A DNA stretch of 35,875 nt. Source: Mangrovicoccus algicola. GTDB taxonomy: Bacteria; Pseudomonadota; Alphaproteobacteria; Rhodobacterales; Rhodobacteraceae. Numbering within the stretch: position 1 is the stretch's first letter; each line of letters opens with the position of its first letter. The notes below the pieces were generated by a model. It worked only from the letters and a program-made list of their open reading frames with translations. It had not been told where the DNA came from and ran no database searches. The stretch covers positions 1 to 35,875 of the forward strand of contig NZ_JACVXA010000051.1 in assembly GCF_014903745.1 (NCBI RefSeq), in the 5' to 3' direction. A program made the translations under genes and the position numbers. Positions 7,602 through 17,944 of the stretch are shown piece by piece.

Positions 7602-9596
7602 ATGTCCTTCCGGCTGCGCCTGATCCTGATCTTCTCCCTTCTGGGGCTTGTCACGCATCTGCTGCTGGCGCTGGCGGCGCTGGCCTTCACCGCCATGCGT
7701 GCGCAGGATACCTTCGTCGCCGAGGCGGAGGCGCTGTCCCACGTCCTGGCCGCGACCCTGGAACATCACCTGGCAGAGACGGATCACGGCGACCTGCTGG
7801 CCATCGCGGAACACGCCGTATCGACCGCGGAGATCGCCGCGATCCGCTTCGAGGATGCGGGCGGCGCGCCGCTGCTTCAGGTCGGGACGTTTCCGGGCCC
7901 GCACGGACCTTCCCGGCATGTCGCCGCCGATGCGGAATTCCACGACCTGCAGATGGACCCCGATCTTGGCCCGGTCGTGCGGCGGAACGTCGGGGGGCGC
8001 GCGGGGACGCTGGGCAGCGTGGTCATCGCCCCCGACCTGGCGAGGCTGCGGACCGACCTGGCGGTGAACGGCGTCACGCTGGCGCTGATGGCGCTGGCCG
8101 CCACGGCGATGCTGCTGGTGCTGGGCTGGCTGGCCGCGACCGCGCTGGTCCGGCGGCTCGGCGCGCTGGACCGGGGGGCCGCGCGCATCGCCGACGGCGA
8201 TTTCCGCCACAGGATCGCGCCGTCCGGCCGGGACGAGATCGCCCGCACCGCCGTCACCGTCAACCGCATGGCCGATGCCCTGCTGAGGGAACGCGAGGCC
8301 CTGGAACGCCAGGCCCGCACCGATTCGCTCAGCGGGCTGCTGAACCGGGCCGGAATGGCGCGCGAATTCCGCAGGATGGCGCGCCGCGGCTGCGGGATCA
8401 GCGCGCTGCATATCGATCTGGACCGGTTCAAGCTGATCAATGACACGCGCGGACACGGCGCGGGAGATGCGGTCCTGCAATCCGTGGCGTCGCGGCTGCG
8501 CCATGTCGCGCCGACGGATGCCCTTGTCGCCCGCATCGGCGGCGACGAATTCGCCATCCTGATGGAGGAGGACGGACTTGGCGCGCGCTCGCTCGCCCTG
8601 GCGGAGGCCTGCATCGAGGCGGCCAGCCGCCCGATCGAGTTCCGGGGGATGAAACTGGCCGTGGGGGCAAGCGTCGGCATCGCCCATATGGATCCCGGCA
8701 CCCGGGGCCCCGATCCGGACCGGCTCCTGGCGGATGCCGATATCGCTCTCTATCAGGCAAAGGCGGCCGGCCGCGGCCGTGTCGCGCTTTTCGACCATGC
8801 GGCGCGCCAGGTGCTGCAGAAACAGGCCGACCTGGAATTCGAGCTGGCGCTGGGGCTGGAATACGGGGAATTCGTCCCCTTCCTGCAGCCCCAGGTCGAT
8901 GCGCTGAACGGCGAGGTGATCGGCGCGGAGGTCCTGGCGCGGTGGAACAGCCCGGCCCGCGGCCTGCAGACCCCGGGCATGTTCCTGCAGTCCCTGCGCA
9001 ACCCCGAGCTGGAGGATCGCATCACCTACATGGTGCGCGCCGCTGCGCTGGACTGGATGAGCAAGGGCGAGGCCGGACGTCCCCCGGCGATCAGCATCAA
9101 TCTCTCGGCGTCGGAACTGGCCCGCGTCGATTGCGCGGGCGACCTGGACTGGGAACTGGCGATGCGCGGCCTGCCCGCCCGCAAGGTGGCGATCGAGGTG
9201 CTGGAGGATGTCGTCCTGCGCGAGAACGACACGGAGGTCGAACGCACCATCGCCGCCCTGCGCAGGGCGGGGCACATGCTGGAACTCGACGATTTCGGCA
9301 CCGGCAATTCCGGCCTGGCCAACCTGGTGCGCCTGTCGGTGGAACAGCTCAAGATCGACCGCAGCTTCGTCCGCGGGATCGATGCCGACCGCTCGCGGCA
9401 GGCCATCGTGCAGGCCATGATCGGCATCGGCCGGGCCCTGGGCATCCGCGTGCTGGCCGAGGGGGTGGAGACCGAGGCGGAGCGGCAGATGCTGATATCG
9501 CTGGGCTGCAGCCGGATGCAGGGGTTCCTGTTCGCCCGTCCCATGGCGACCGAGGATTTCGAACGCTGGATGGCCGCGCGCAGCGCCGCCGCCTGA
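7602..9596 (+). CDS. Membrane HAMP-GGDEF-EAL protein (c-di-GMP synthesis/breakdown)
   Basis: This 664-residue inner-membrane signalling protein has a first helix at about residues 5-30, a periplasmic sensor of about 120 residues, a second helix near 155-180, a HAMP segment, GGDEF (about 240-395) and EAL (about 410-655). The GGDEF site is intact (RIGGDEFAI). The RxxD inhibitory site upstream of it is not present. The EAL half reads EVL in place of EAL but keeps the other metal and catalytic residues: INLS, IEVLED, LDDFGTG, QLKIDRSF, AEGVETE and MQGF. Both activities are therefore possible. A GTG five codons earlier is in frame; the ATG at 7602 after GGTGAGG is preferred. The sensed signal is unknown. 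Confidence 0.88.
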   Translation: MSFRLRLILIFSLLGLVTHLLLALAALAFTAMRAQDTFVAEAEALSHVLAATLEHHLAETDHGDLLAIAEHAVSTAEIAAIRFEDAGGAPLLQVGTFPGPHGPSRHVAADAEFHDLQMDPDLGPVVRRNVGGRAGTLGSVVIAPDLARLRTDLAVNGVTLALMALAATAMLLVLGWLAATALVRRLGALDRGAARIADGDFRHRIAPSGRDEIARTAVTVNRMADALLREREALERQARTDSLSGLLNRAGMAREFRRMARRGCGISALHIDLDRFKLINDTRGHGAGDAVLQSVASRLRHVAPTDALVARIGGDEFAILMEEDGLGARSLALAEACIEAASRPIEFRGMKLAVGASVGIAHMDPGTRGPDPDRLLADADIALYQAKAAGRGRVALFDHAARQVLQKQADLEFELALGLEYGEFVPFLQPQVDALNGEVIGAEVLARWNSPARGLQTPGMFLQSLRNPELEDRITYMVRAAALDWMSKGEAGRPPAISINLSASELARVDCAGDLDWELAMRGLPARKVAIEVLEDVVLRENDTEVERTIAALRRAGHMLELDDFGTGNSGLANLVRLSVEQLKIDRSFVRGIDADRSRQAIVQAMIGIGRALGIRVLAEGVETEAERQMLISLGCSRMQGFLFARPMATEDFERWMAARSAAA

Positions 9597-9602
9597 GGCC
9601 GC

Positions 9603-10073
9603 TCAGCCCCGCGCGGCCAGCCGCGCCGCGAGGATGCGGCCCTGGCGGTATTCCTCTACGCCGGTGACCTCGCGCCCCAGCCAGGGCGGCCGGGCGAAGC
9701 CGGCCTCTTCGGCCTCCAGCTCGATTTCCGCGAAGACGATCCCGGCCAGCAGCCCGCCATAGACATCCACCGTCCAGTCGCGCCCCTCATGGCGCAGGTG
9801 ATGGCGCGTCTTTTCCAGGATCCGTCCGGCGCAGTGGCGCTCCAGCATCCGCCGCGCATCGGCAGCGGGGATCGGGTATTCGAACTCGTCCCGGCTGAGA
9901 CCGCTGCGCGGGCCCTTCACGGTCAGCGTCGCCTGCCCGTCATAGAACCGCACCCGGACCTTCCGTCCCCCCGCCTCGGAGATCAGCCCGTCGCGCAGCG
10001 CGACGCTGCGCAGGACGGCCGGTTTCCAGCCATCGCCCGTCACGAGAAACTTGCGTTCGATTTCGGTCGCCAT
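9603..10073 (-). CDS. CYTH-domain protein (triphosphate tunnel metalloenzyme)
   Basis: This 156-residue protein opens with MATEIERKFLV, the ExExK signature of CYTH proteins, followed by RVRFYDGQATLTVKGP and DEFEYPIP, the alternating charged strands that line the triphosphate tunnel, and later FAEIELEAEE. Bacterial members of this size are usually inorganic triphosphatases; class IV adenylate cyclase is the alternative. The frame is open 66 codons upstream, but the ATG at 10073 begins at the conserved motif. It converges on the GGDEF/EAL gene with only six bases between the stops. Confidence 0.85.
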   Translation of the reverse strand: MATEIERKFLVTGDGWKPAVLRSVALRDGLISEAGGRKVRVRFYDGQATLTVKGPRSGLSRDEFEYPIPAADARRMLERHCAGRILEKTRHHLRHEGRDWTVDVYGGLLAGIVFAEIELEAEEAGFARPPWLGREVTGVEEYRQGRILAARLAARG

Positions 10074-10152
10074 GATCCTGCTGCCTGCACCGGAGCCCGG
10101 CTTTGGCCCATCCCCCGGCGGGACGGGAAAGTCAACGGGGCCGGAACGCGAA

Positions 10153-10182
10153 CGCCCCGCCGGCCGGAGGGCAGGCGGGGCG
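10153..10182 (-). terminator. Probable terminator of the nicC-symporter operon
   Basis: Perfect 9-bp stem CGCCCCGCC/GGCGGGGCG with a 12-base loop, about 45 bases after the symporter stop on the minus strand. It is followed in that direction by TTCGCGTTCC, a weak U-rich tail. Confidence 0.5.
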
Positions 10183-10227
10183 CATGCGGGACGCCGCGGG
10201 GGAGCGCCGCGGCGGTCCGTGACGGCG

Positions 10228-11724
10228 CTACTCGGCCGGGGAGGCGCGGACGCCCCCCGCCTGACCGGCATCCCCGTCGAGGAAGCCCTCGGTCACGGCA
10301 CCGGCGGCCGGGCGGGTCGCAAGGCTGACCGCGACGAAGAGGATGGCCGAGACCGGCAGGCCCAGCACGCCGGCATTCAGCCCCATGAGACTGTTGCCCG
10401 ACAGGTACATCCAGATCACGAAGGCAACGCCGCCGAGGATGGAGACCAGAGCGCCCGCCGCGGTGCCGCGGTTCCAGAAGAAGGCGCCGATGATGGCCGG
10501 GACGGCGACGATCAGGCCGGCGGAGGCCGCGACCGACAGGATGGCGATCATCGAGAATTCCATCGCCGCGAAGACCAGCGCCAGGACCGAGATGACCGGG
10601 ATCACGATCTTGCCGACCTTCAGCTGGTGCGCGTCATCGGTGTCGGAGGCCAGGTTGCCGTAGACATCCCGGGCGAAGACCGAGCTGAGCGTCAGCAGGA
10701 TCGAGTCGATGGTCGACACCGCGGCCGCCAGGATGCCGACCATCACCACCACGCCCAGAAGCGGCGGGACATAGTCGGAGGACAGCAGCGTCGCGGTGGC
10801 CAGGTCGGCCCGCTCCAGGTCCGGGAAGGCGACCAGCGCCGAGAAGCCCCAGGTGACGGAGACGAGGGTATAGACCAGCCCGAAGCACAGGAAGATCAGC
10901 AGCATCCGCTTCAGCGCGCCCAGCGAGGCGGGCATGAAGAGCCGCTGGCTGACCTGCGGGTTGGAGATGGAGAAGAAGAACCAGGGCAGCGTCAGGCCCA
11001 GGAAGGTGGTGAAGCTGAACAGCCCCGGACCGGGGACCTGCAGCATCTCGGGCCGGGTTTCGGCGATGGTGCCGAACATGCCGGTGAAGCCGCCCAGTTC
11101 CGACACGACCAGCACGCCGACCGCGACGGAGGCCACGATCATCACCAGCGCCTGCAGGCTGTCGGTCCACATCACGGAGCGGATCCCCGCGATATAGGAG
11201 AACACGATGGCCAGCACGGTCGCCACGATGATGCCGGTGGAGAAGGAGATCGCCCCGCCGGTCATGCCCGACAGCAGGTAGCCCACGCCCGACAGCTGCA
11301 CCGCGGAATAGGGGATCAGGAACACCAGGCTGGTGATGCCCGCCGCCACCGCGACCCAGCGCGAGCCATAGCGGTGGCCCAGCATCTCGGAGGGGGTGAC
11401 ATAGCCGTGGCGCTTGCCCGCGGCCCAGAAGCGCGGGCCGAAGATCGCCACCAGCGACACGCCGGCGAAATACACGATCTCGAAGCCGAGCGCCCCGACC
11501 CCGCCCTTGTAGGTCAGACCGGCAAGCCCGACCATCATGAAGGCCGAATAGGTGGTCGCCGAATAGGACAGCGCCGAGAGGATGCCGCCCATCCCGCGCC
11601 CGCCCAGGAAATACTCGGACATCGAGGAGGATGCCTTGTCCGATCCGCCGCGCGACAGCCAGGCGACGATGCAGGAGAGGAGGATGTAGACGACGATCCC
11701 CCAGATCACGAGAGAGGTGGTCAT
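10228..11724 (-). CDS. Sodium:solute symporter (SSS family), probable nicotinate-pathway uptake
   Basis: This 498-residue polytopic permease of the SSS family has an N-terminal helix (SLVIWGIVVYILLSCIVAWLS), EYFLGGRGMGGILSALSYSATTYSAFMMVG (the family's second-helix sodium-site region), PSEMLGHRYGSRW and AAAVSTIDSILLTLSSVFARDVY. Its ATG overlaps the stop of the preceding DUF3311 gene as ATGA, so the two are translationally coupled. DUF3311/SSS pairs are a known arrangement for small organic acid carriers. Position directly behind nicC suggests uptake of nicotinate or 6-hydroxynicotinate, the role played by the MFS protein NicT in pseudomonads; the substrate is inferred. The start at 11724 is set by the coupling and by the first membrane helix. 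Confidence 0.87.
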   Translation of the reverse strand: MTTSLVIWGIVVYILLSCIVAWLSRGGSDKASSSMSEYFLGGRGMGGILSALSYSATTYSAFMMVGLAGLTYKGGVGALGFEIVYFAGVSLVAIFGPRFWAAGKRHGYVTPSEMLGHRYGSRWVAVAAGITSLVFLIPYSAVQLSGVGYLLSGMTGGAISFSTGIIVATVLAIVFSYIAGIRSVMWTDSLQALVMIVASVAVGVLVVSELGGFTGMFGTIAETRPEMLQVPGPGLFSFTTFLGLTLPWFFFSISNPQVSQRLFMPASLGALKRMLLIFLCFGLVYTLVSVTWGFSALVAFPDLERADLATATLLSSDYVPPLLGVVVMVGILAAAVSTIDSILLTLSSVFARDVYGNLASDTDDAHQLKVGKIVIPVISVLALVFAAMEFSMIAILSVAASAGLIVAVPAIIGAFFWNRGTAAGALVSILGGVAFVIWMYLSGNSLMGLNAGVLGLPVSAILFVAVSLATRPAAGAVTEGFLDGDAGQAGGVRASPAE

Positions 11725-11906
11725 TCGTCGTCCTTTCCATAGCCGGCCATGGCCACTGCGTTCAGCACGATCACGGCAACCCCGGCCACCGTCCAGAAGA
11801 GGAAGCTGGCCTGCCAGTCGGCGATCTGTCCGATGAAGAGATACGGCACTGCGTAGAGCGCCACGATGAGCAGTGCCAGAAGCACCAGCGCGGTCTTTCG
11901 GGTCAT
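11721..11906 (-). CDS. DUF3311 small membrane protein, symporter partner
   Basis: This 61-residue protein has two membrane helices (KTALVLLALLIVALYAVPYLF and ASFLFWTVAGVAVIVLNAVAMAGY). The size, the YAVPYLF motif and the adjacency to an SSS symporter match DUF3311 proteins, thought to be accessory subunits of such carriers. The start follows AGGGAAACGCG. Its stop overlaps the symporter ATG by four bases. It lies 64 bases after nicC with a short hairpin between. Confidence 0.82.
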   Translation of the reverse strand: MTRKTALVLLALLIVALYAVPYLFIGQIADWQASFLFWTVAGVAVIVLNAVAMAGYGKDDE

Positions 11907-11932
11907 TCGCGTTTCCCTGTCGGTCTGTGCCC

Positions 11933-11953
11933 GGCCCCGCCAATTGCGGGGCC
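11933..11953 (-). other. Hairpin between nicC and the symporter genes
   Basis: GGCCCCGC-CAATT-GCGGGGCC, a perfect 8-bp stem, about 18 bases after the nicC stop and shortly before the DUF3311 ribosome-binding site. No T-run follows. It may reduce read-through into the transporter genes or protect the nicC message. Confidence 0.5.
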
Positions 11954-11970
11954 GCGGTCATTCTTGGGTA

Positions 11971-13173
<1,203 letters not shown>

Positions 13174-13280
13174 TCATTTGCGTGGCGCCTTACGCCCGTT
13201 TTCGCAAAATTTTCGCCCCGGTGATTAATTTCCGGGCAGTTCCGGTCCGAAAAGTTCGTTTTTATGCAAACGTGTTTCGG

Positions 13281-13302
13281 AGTCGGCGCCGATGCGCCGA
13301 CT
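13281..13302 (-). terminator. Hairpin after nicB
   Basis: AGTCGGCG-CCGATG-CGCCGACT, an 8-bp stem, directly after the nicB stop in the direction of nicB transcription. No clear T-run follows. It separates nicAB from the nicC promoter. Confidence 0.5.
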
Positions 13303-13308
13303 CAGGGA

Positions 13309-16300
13309 TCAGGGGCGCGCCGCCGCGCCGGACCAGGCCGGCAGGTCGGGCGCATAGCGGGCCCGCAGATATTGCGCGAGCTCGCCGATCTGCGCCTCCG
13401 AGAATTCGCCGCCGAAGCCGGGCATGTCGCGCAGCGGCAGCGACAGCGGCGCCTCGATCCCGTCGCGGATCACGGTCTTCAGCCCCTCGGGCGTCGGGGC
13501 CCGGATCGCGGCCGAGCGCGACAGCGACACCTGCGCCGCGGTGAAGGTATCGGCCAGGCCGGGTTCATGACAGCTCGAACAGGCGGCGCGGAACAGCCGC
13601 GAGGCGGCATCGGGCACCGGCTCCACCTGGGCGGGCACCGGCGCGGGCGGCGTGCCCGGGGCGGCGAGATCCGCCAGATACACCGCCATCGCGCGGATAT
13701 CGGCATCGGGCAGCGCGGTCAGGCTGTCCACCACCTCGCCCATCGGACCGGAGGCCACCGCCGTGCCCGGGGCATGTCCCTCGCGCAGATAGGCAAAAAG
13801 CGACGCCTCGTCCCAGCCGCGCGCGGCCGATGCCGTCCCGGCCAGGGGCGGCGCATACCAGCCATCGATGACAGCGCCGGACAGCGCCTTGTCGCCGGTC
13901 GCCTCGGCGCCCATCAGGTTGCGCGGGCTGTGGCAGGCCGAGCAGTGCCCCGCCCCCTCCACCAGGTACTTGCCGCGATTCCATTCGGGCGATTGCGCCG
14001 GGTCCGCCGCGAAGGGCGCGGCATCGTGGAACAGCGCATTCCAGACCGCATTGACCGGGCGCAGGTTCACGGGCGCGACCATCTCGGCCCTGGGCGTCGG
14101 GGCGGCGACCGGCTCCAGCGTCTGCAGATAGGCATAGAGCGCCTGCATGTCCGGCCCGTCGATCCTGGCGAAGGCGGTGTAAGGGAAGGCCGGATACAGG
14201 TTGTGCCCCTCGCGCGAGATGCCCTTGCGCATCGCGCGGTCGAAGGCGGCGAAGGACCACAGCCCCAGCCCGGTTTCCGGATCCGGCGTCAGGTTGGTCG
14301 AATAGACCGTGCCGAAGGGCGTCTCCATCGCGCGGCCGCCGGCATTGGCGATGCCGCCCTCGGCCGTGTGGCAGACCGCGCAATCGCCCGCGGCAAAGAC
14401 CTGTTTTCCGCGCGCGATCGTCTCCGCCGAGAAGGTCGCGGCGGCGGGGGCGGGCTGCGGCGGGATCGAGCGGGCCATGGGGATCCCCACCGCGCCCAGC
14501 GTCAGCATCCCCGCCAGCCCCCCGGCGATGCCGATCAGCCGCTTGCGGGCCTTCCGCGCGGGGCCGGGCGCGGGCGGGGCCAGCGCGGCAGGCATCGCCC
14601 CCGCCCCGGCCTCGGCCAGCGCCGCGCGGACCTTTCCGGGGGTGAAGGGCGCCTCGCGCAGCCGCACGCCGGTCGCGTCGAAGATCGCGTTGGCGATCGC
14701 CGCCGCTGCCGGAACCGCCGCGCTTTCGCCGACGCCGAGCGCCGGATCGCCCGGCCGCTCGATCAGCATGGTGCGGATCTCGGGCAGCTGGTCGAAGGTC
14801 TGGATCGGGTAATTGGCCCAGCTCTGCGGCGCGGGCGTGATCTCGTCGAAGGCGACTTCCTCGTGCAGCGTGCGGCTGGCGGTCTGCATCACGTTGCCGT
14901 GGATCTGGGCGCGCACCCCGTCGGGATTGATCACCAGACCCTGGTCCTGGCCGACGAAGACCCGGGTCAGCGTCACCTCGCCGGTCAGCGTGTCGACCGT
15001 CACGTCGCAGACCCAGGCGGCGGCGGCGGCCGCTTTGCCGGGGAAGGTGCCGTGGACATAGGTGGCATAGGCGAAGCCCTGGCCATAGGCCATGCGCCCC
15101 TCGCGGCGGAAACGCGGGCCGGTGCGCTCCTCCCAGCCCGCCTCGGCGGCGGTGCGGCGCACCAGGTCGGCGGCGCGCGGATCGTCCAGGTGGCGCAGCC
15201 GGAAGGCCACCGGATCCTCGCCCGCCTCATGCGCCAGCTCGTCCATGAAGCTTTCATGCGCGAAGGTGTTGGGCAGGGCCGAGACGCCGCGCATCCAGGC
15301 GGCGCGCACCAGCGGCGCCATGTCATGGACGGTGATCCGCTTGTTCGGCACGCGGTAGGGCGGCACCGTGGTGCGGTCGCCCATGTCCGAGGGCCGCGGC
15401 TCGGGCGAGATGCGCCCGGTCAGCAGCAGCGCGAGGTTGGGCCCCCGGTTCGACGGATACCAGGTGTCCAGCGCATAGGCATGCAGATCGCCCGCCGCGC
15501 CGATCCCGCCCGACACCTCCATCAGCTGCGCCGCGCCCCTGGGTTCCCACAGGCTTTCCTGCGCGCGCGTCAGCTGCACCCGCACGGGACGCCTCACCGC
15601 CCGCGCCAGGATCAGCGCGTCGCCGCAGACATCATCGGCGCAGTTGCGCCCGTAGCAGCCCGCCGCCTGCAGCCTGCGGATCTCGATCGCCTCGGGGTCG
15701 AGCCCGGTCAGCGTGGCCAGGTCCCCGCGCAGCATATGCGGGTTCTGCGTGCCCGCCCAGACCACCGGGCGGCCCTCCTGCCAGTCGGCCACCGCGCAGG
15801 ACGGCCCGATGGAGCCGTGCAGGTGATAGGGCCAGACATAGCTGCGCTCCAGCCGGATGCCGCATTCGCCGATCGCCCGGTCGAAATCGCCCGAGCGGTC
15901 CAGCGCGCGGGGCTCGGACGGGGCGGCCTTCAGCGCCTGTTTCAGATCCGACAGATCGGGCTGCGGCGGCGGCTGGCGCCAGTTGACCGGCAGCGCCGCC
16001 GCGATGCGTTCGGCCTGATGCGCGGTCTCAGCCACGACGGCAAGGAAATCGCCTTCGCGCACCACGGCCAGGAAACCCGGCATCCCGGCAACCGCCGCCT
16101 CGTCGAAGGAGATCAGCGACCGGCCGATGAAATCGCCGCTGTCGCGCCCGGCATAGGGCGGTCGGATGACATGGCCATGCACCATCCCGGGCACGGACAG
16201 GTCCTGGATATAGGTGAAATCGCCGGTGACCTTGGCGGGCAGGTCGACCCGGCCCGCGGGCTGCCCGACCAGCCGGTAGTCCTTCGGATCCTTCACCGGC

Positions 16301-16746
16301 AGGCTGTCATCCAGACGCATCGCCAGCTCGCGTCCCGCGACCAGCGCGGCATAGCCGACCTGCGTGTCCTTCCAGCGGACCACCCCGTCGCGGATCTCGA
16401 CCCCGTCCACGGGGGCGTTCAGCCGCCGCGCGCCCTCGCCCGCCAGGTAATGGCGCAGCTGCGCCGCCGCCTGGCGCAGCGGGATGGCCGCGATCTGGAT
16501 CGTCTCCGAGGCGATGGTCGGCCCCTGGTCCGGCGTGCGCGCGGTATCGCCCAGCACCATGCGGACCCGGTCAAGCGGCAGGTCCAGTTCCTCCGCCACG
16601 ATCTGCGCCAGCGCCGTCTGCACGCCGGTTCCCAGATCGACATGGCCGTTGAACCCCGTGACCTGCCCGTCGCCGTCGATCTGCACATGGGTGCAGCGCC
16701 CGCCCGGAAGATCCTCGAAGACCGCGATCAATCCCGTTTCAGACAT
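13309..16746 (-). CDS. nicB: Nicotinate hydroxylase large subunit with three c-type haems
   Basis: This 1145-residue subunit carries the molybdopterin centre that hydroxylates nicotinate at C6 using water. Residues 1 to about 700 resemble isoquinoline 1-oxidoreductase beta-type molybdenum subunits (GHVDLGTGVQTALAQIVAEE, QGPTIASETIQ, VFVGQDQGLVINPDGVRAQ, GVGESAAVPAAAAIANAI). A membrane helix lies near 735-757 (RLIGIAGGLAGMLTLGAVGI). Then come three cytochrome c domains with CAVCH (about 789), CSACH (about 935) and CSSCH (about 1056). This matches Pseudomonas NicB, which sends electrons to the respiratory chain in place of NAD. The haem domains would be periplasmic if the helix spans the membrane. 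The start overlaps the end of nicA by eight bases. Confidence 0.95.
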   Translation of the reverse strand: MSETGLIAVFEDLPGGRCTHVQIDGDGQVTGFNGHVDLGTGVQTALAQIVAEELDLPLDRVRMVLGDTARTPDQGPTIASETIQIAAIPLRQAAAQLRHYLAGEGARRLNAPVDGVEIRDGVVRWKDTQVGYAALVAGRELAMRLDDSLPVKDPKDYRLVGQPAGRVDLPAKVTGDFTYIQDLSVPGMVHGHVIRPPYAGRDSGDFIGRSLISFDEAAVAGMPGFLAVVREGDFLAVVAETAHQAERIAAALPVNWRQPPPQPDLSDLKQALKAAPSEPRALDRSGDFDRAIGECGIRLERSYVWPYHLHGSIGPSCAVADWQEGRPVVWAGTQNPHMLRGDLATLTGLDPEAIEIRRLQAAGCYGRNCADDVCGDALILARAVRRPVRVQLTRAQESLWEPRGAAQLMEVSGGIGAAGDLHAYALDTWYPSNRGPNLALLLTGRISPEPRPSDMGDRTTVPPYRVPNKRITVHDMAPLVRAAWMRGVSALPNTFAHESFMDELAHEAGEDPVAFRLRHLDDPRAADLVRRTAAEAGWEERTGPRFRREGRMAYGQGFAYATYVHGTFPGKAAAAAAWVCDVTVDTLTGEVTLTRVFVGQDQGLVINPDGVRAQIHGNVMQTASRTLHEEVAFDEITPAPQSWANYPIQTFDQLPEIRTMLIERPGDPALGVGESAAVPAAAAIANAIFDATGVRLREAPFTPGKVRAALAEAGAGAMPAALAPPAPGPARKARKRLIGIAGGLAGMLTLGAVGIPMARSIPPQPAPAAATFSAETIARGKQVFAAGDCAVCHTAEGGIANAGGRAMETPFGTVYSTNLTPDPETGLGLWSFAAFDRAMRKGISREGHNLYPAFPYTAFARIDGPDMQALYAYLQTLEPVAAPTPRAEMVAPVNLRPVNAVWNALFHDAAPFAADPAQSPEWNRGKYLVEGAGHCSACHSPRNLMGAEATGDKALSGAVIDGWYAPPLAGTASAARGWDEASLFAYLREGHAPGTAVASGPMGEVVDSLTALPDADIRAMAVYLADLAAPGTPPAPVPAQVEPVPDAASRLFRAACSSCHEPGLADTFTAAQVSLSRSAAIRAPTPEGLKTVIRDGIEAPLSLPLRDMPGFGGEFSEAQIGELAQYLRARYAPDLPAWSGAAARP

Positions 16747-17239
16747 GCGCCGTCCCCTCCCCCGCGGCGAGGATCTCGGCCGCCCGTTCGACCGCCTCGA
16801 TGATTTCCTTATGCGTGCCGCAGCGGCACAGGTTGTCGCGCATCCCCTGGCGGATCTCCTCGCGGCTGGGGGCGGGGTTGGCCCGCAAGAGCGCCACCGC
16901 CGACATCACCATGCCGTTCAGGCAGTACCCGCATTGCGCCGCCTGCCGCGCGACGAAAGCCTGCTGCACCGGATGCAGCCCGTCATCGCCCGCCAGCCCC
17001 TCCAGCGTCACCACCTCGCGCCCTTCCAGGCGCGCGGCACGCAGCACGCAGGCCCGCGCGGGCTGCCCGTCCACCAGCACGGTGCAGGCCCCGCATTGCG
17101 CCCGGCCGCAGCCGTATTTCGGCCCCCTGAGCCCCAGCTCGTCGCGCAGCAGATCAAGAAACAGCCGGTGCCGGTCGATCGCGGCCGTCACCGGGCGACC
17201 GTTCAGCGTGAAGCTCAGGGCTTGATCTTGTGGGGACAC
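16739..17239 (-). CDS. nicA: Nicotinate hydroxylase small subunit, two [2Fe-2S] clusters
   Basis: This 166-residue iron-sulfur subunit passes electrons from the NicB molybdenum site to the haems. The plant-type cluster is held by YGCGRAQCGACTVLVDG plus ARAC, and the second cluster by CGYCLNG and CRCGTH, in the order usual for xanthine-oxidase-family small subunits. A GTG start (residues SPQDQALSF following) is chosen because AAAGGAG lies seven bases upstream; an in-frame ATG further up has no such site and would add a non-conserved tail. It overlaps nicB by eight bases. The divergent gene is nicR, and the 267-base gap between them contains an inverted repeat around a nic-type element. Confidence 0.93.
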   Translation of the reverse strand: MSPQDQALSFTLNGRPVTAAIDRHRLFLDLLRDELGLRGPKYGCGRAQCGACTVLVDGQPARACVLRAARLEGREVVTLEGLAGDDGLHPVQQAFVARQAAQCGYCLNGMVMSAVALLRANPAPSREEIRQGMRDNLCRCGTHKEIIEAVERAAEILAAGEGTAHV

Positions 17240-17284
17240 GGGCGCTCCTTTCGGGATTGGCTCCGGGAGTCCTGCCCGCATACT

Positions 17285-17312
17285 TGGATGCACACAAACA
17301 ATCTTGCATCCA
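17285..17312. promoter_or_regulatory. Inverted repeat and nic element between nicA and nicR
   Basis: TGGATGCA (17285-17292) and TGCATCCA (17305-17312) form a perfect 8-bp inverted repeat, centres 20 bases apart. Inside and overlapping it, on the minus strand, is TTGTTTGTGTGCA (17289-17301), which matches the start of the elements before nicE and nicC. It lies about 45 bases upstream of nicA and is a good candidate operator for NicR controlling nicAB and itself. Confidence 0.6.
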
Positions 17313-17506
17313 TTGAGGCGCATCCCCCGGAGAAACGGCGCGGGAATGGGAAATTGTGATGATTAAATGTGCATTTTGCAACCGGATTGGGCGCATTCCG
17401 CTCAGGGTCACTTTCCTGTTGTCGCCATGCAGGAAAGGATGCCATCCCGAAACCTCGAATCCCGCAGATCGCCGGGACAGATCCGCCCGCGAAAGGAGCA
17501 CCGGCA

Positions 17507-17941
17507 ATGGCCCCCCTTGAAGAGGATTCCAACTACAAGCTCGACGAACAGGTCGGTTTCGCCCTGCGCAAGGCCTATCAGCGCCACATGACGATCTTCT
17601 CGGGACATAATCCGGGCGGGCTGACCTCGATGCAGTTCTCCACGCTCTACCGCCTGGCAACCGAACCGGGACCGATCTCGCAGAATGCGCTGGGACGGCT
17701 GGTGGCGATGGACGCCGCGACCACCAAGGGCGTGATTTCGCGGCTTCAGGCGCGCGGGCTGGTGGAGACCGAGCGCGACAAGGTGGACAAGCGCCGCTAC
17801 ATGCTGCGCACCACGCCCGAGGGCCGCGCGCTTCTGGCCGAGATGCTGCCGACGATGAAGCAGATCACCGCCGATACGCTGGCGCCGCTGGATGCCGCGG
17901 AGGCCGAGACGCTGCTCTCCCTGCTGCGTCGGATCAGCTGA
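17507..17941 (+). CDS. nicR: MarR-family regulator, NicR/BpsR-like
   Basis: This 144-residue winged-helix protein has the MarR layout: a helical N-terminus (LDEQVGFALRKAYQRHMTIF), the DNA-binding region SQNALGRLVAMDAATTKGVISRLQARGLVE, the wing with DKRRYMLRTTPEGRAL, and a C-terminal dimer helix. The YQRHM..F stretch and the DAATTKGVI recognition helix recall NicR of pseudomonads and BpsR of Bordetella, repressors of nicotinate genes that respond to 6-hydroxynicotinate. The frame is open 46 codons upstream; the ATG at 17507 follows AAAGGAG. It diverges from nicA and precedes nicS. Confidence 0.85.
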   Translation: MAPLEEDSNYKLDEQVGFALRKAYQRHMTIFSGHNPGGLTSMQFSTLYRLATEPGPISQNALGRLVAMDAATTKGVISRLQARGLVETERDKVDKRRYMLRTTPEGRALLAEMLPTMKQITADTLAPLDAAEAETLLSLLRRIS

Positions 17942-17944
17942 ATT

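Noticed and set aside
13264-16803. A 1179-codon open frame on the plus strand opposite nicB.
   Set aside because: It is very rich in Arg, Gly and His with no family motifs, and it mirrors nicB, whose haem and molybdenum motifs are clear. Long antisense frames are normal at this GC content.
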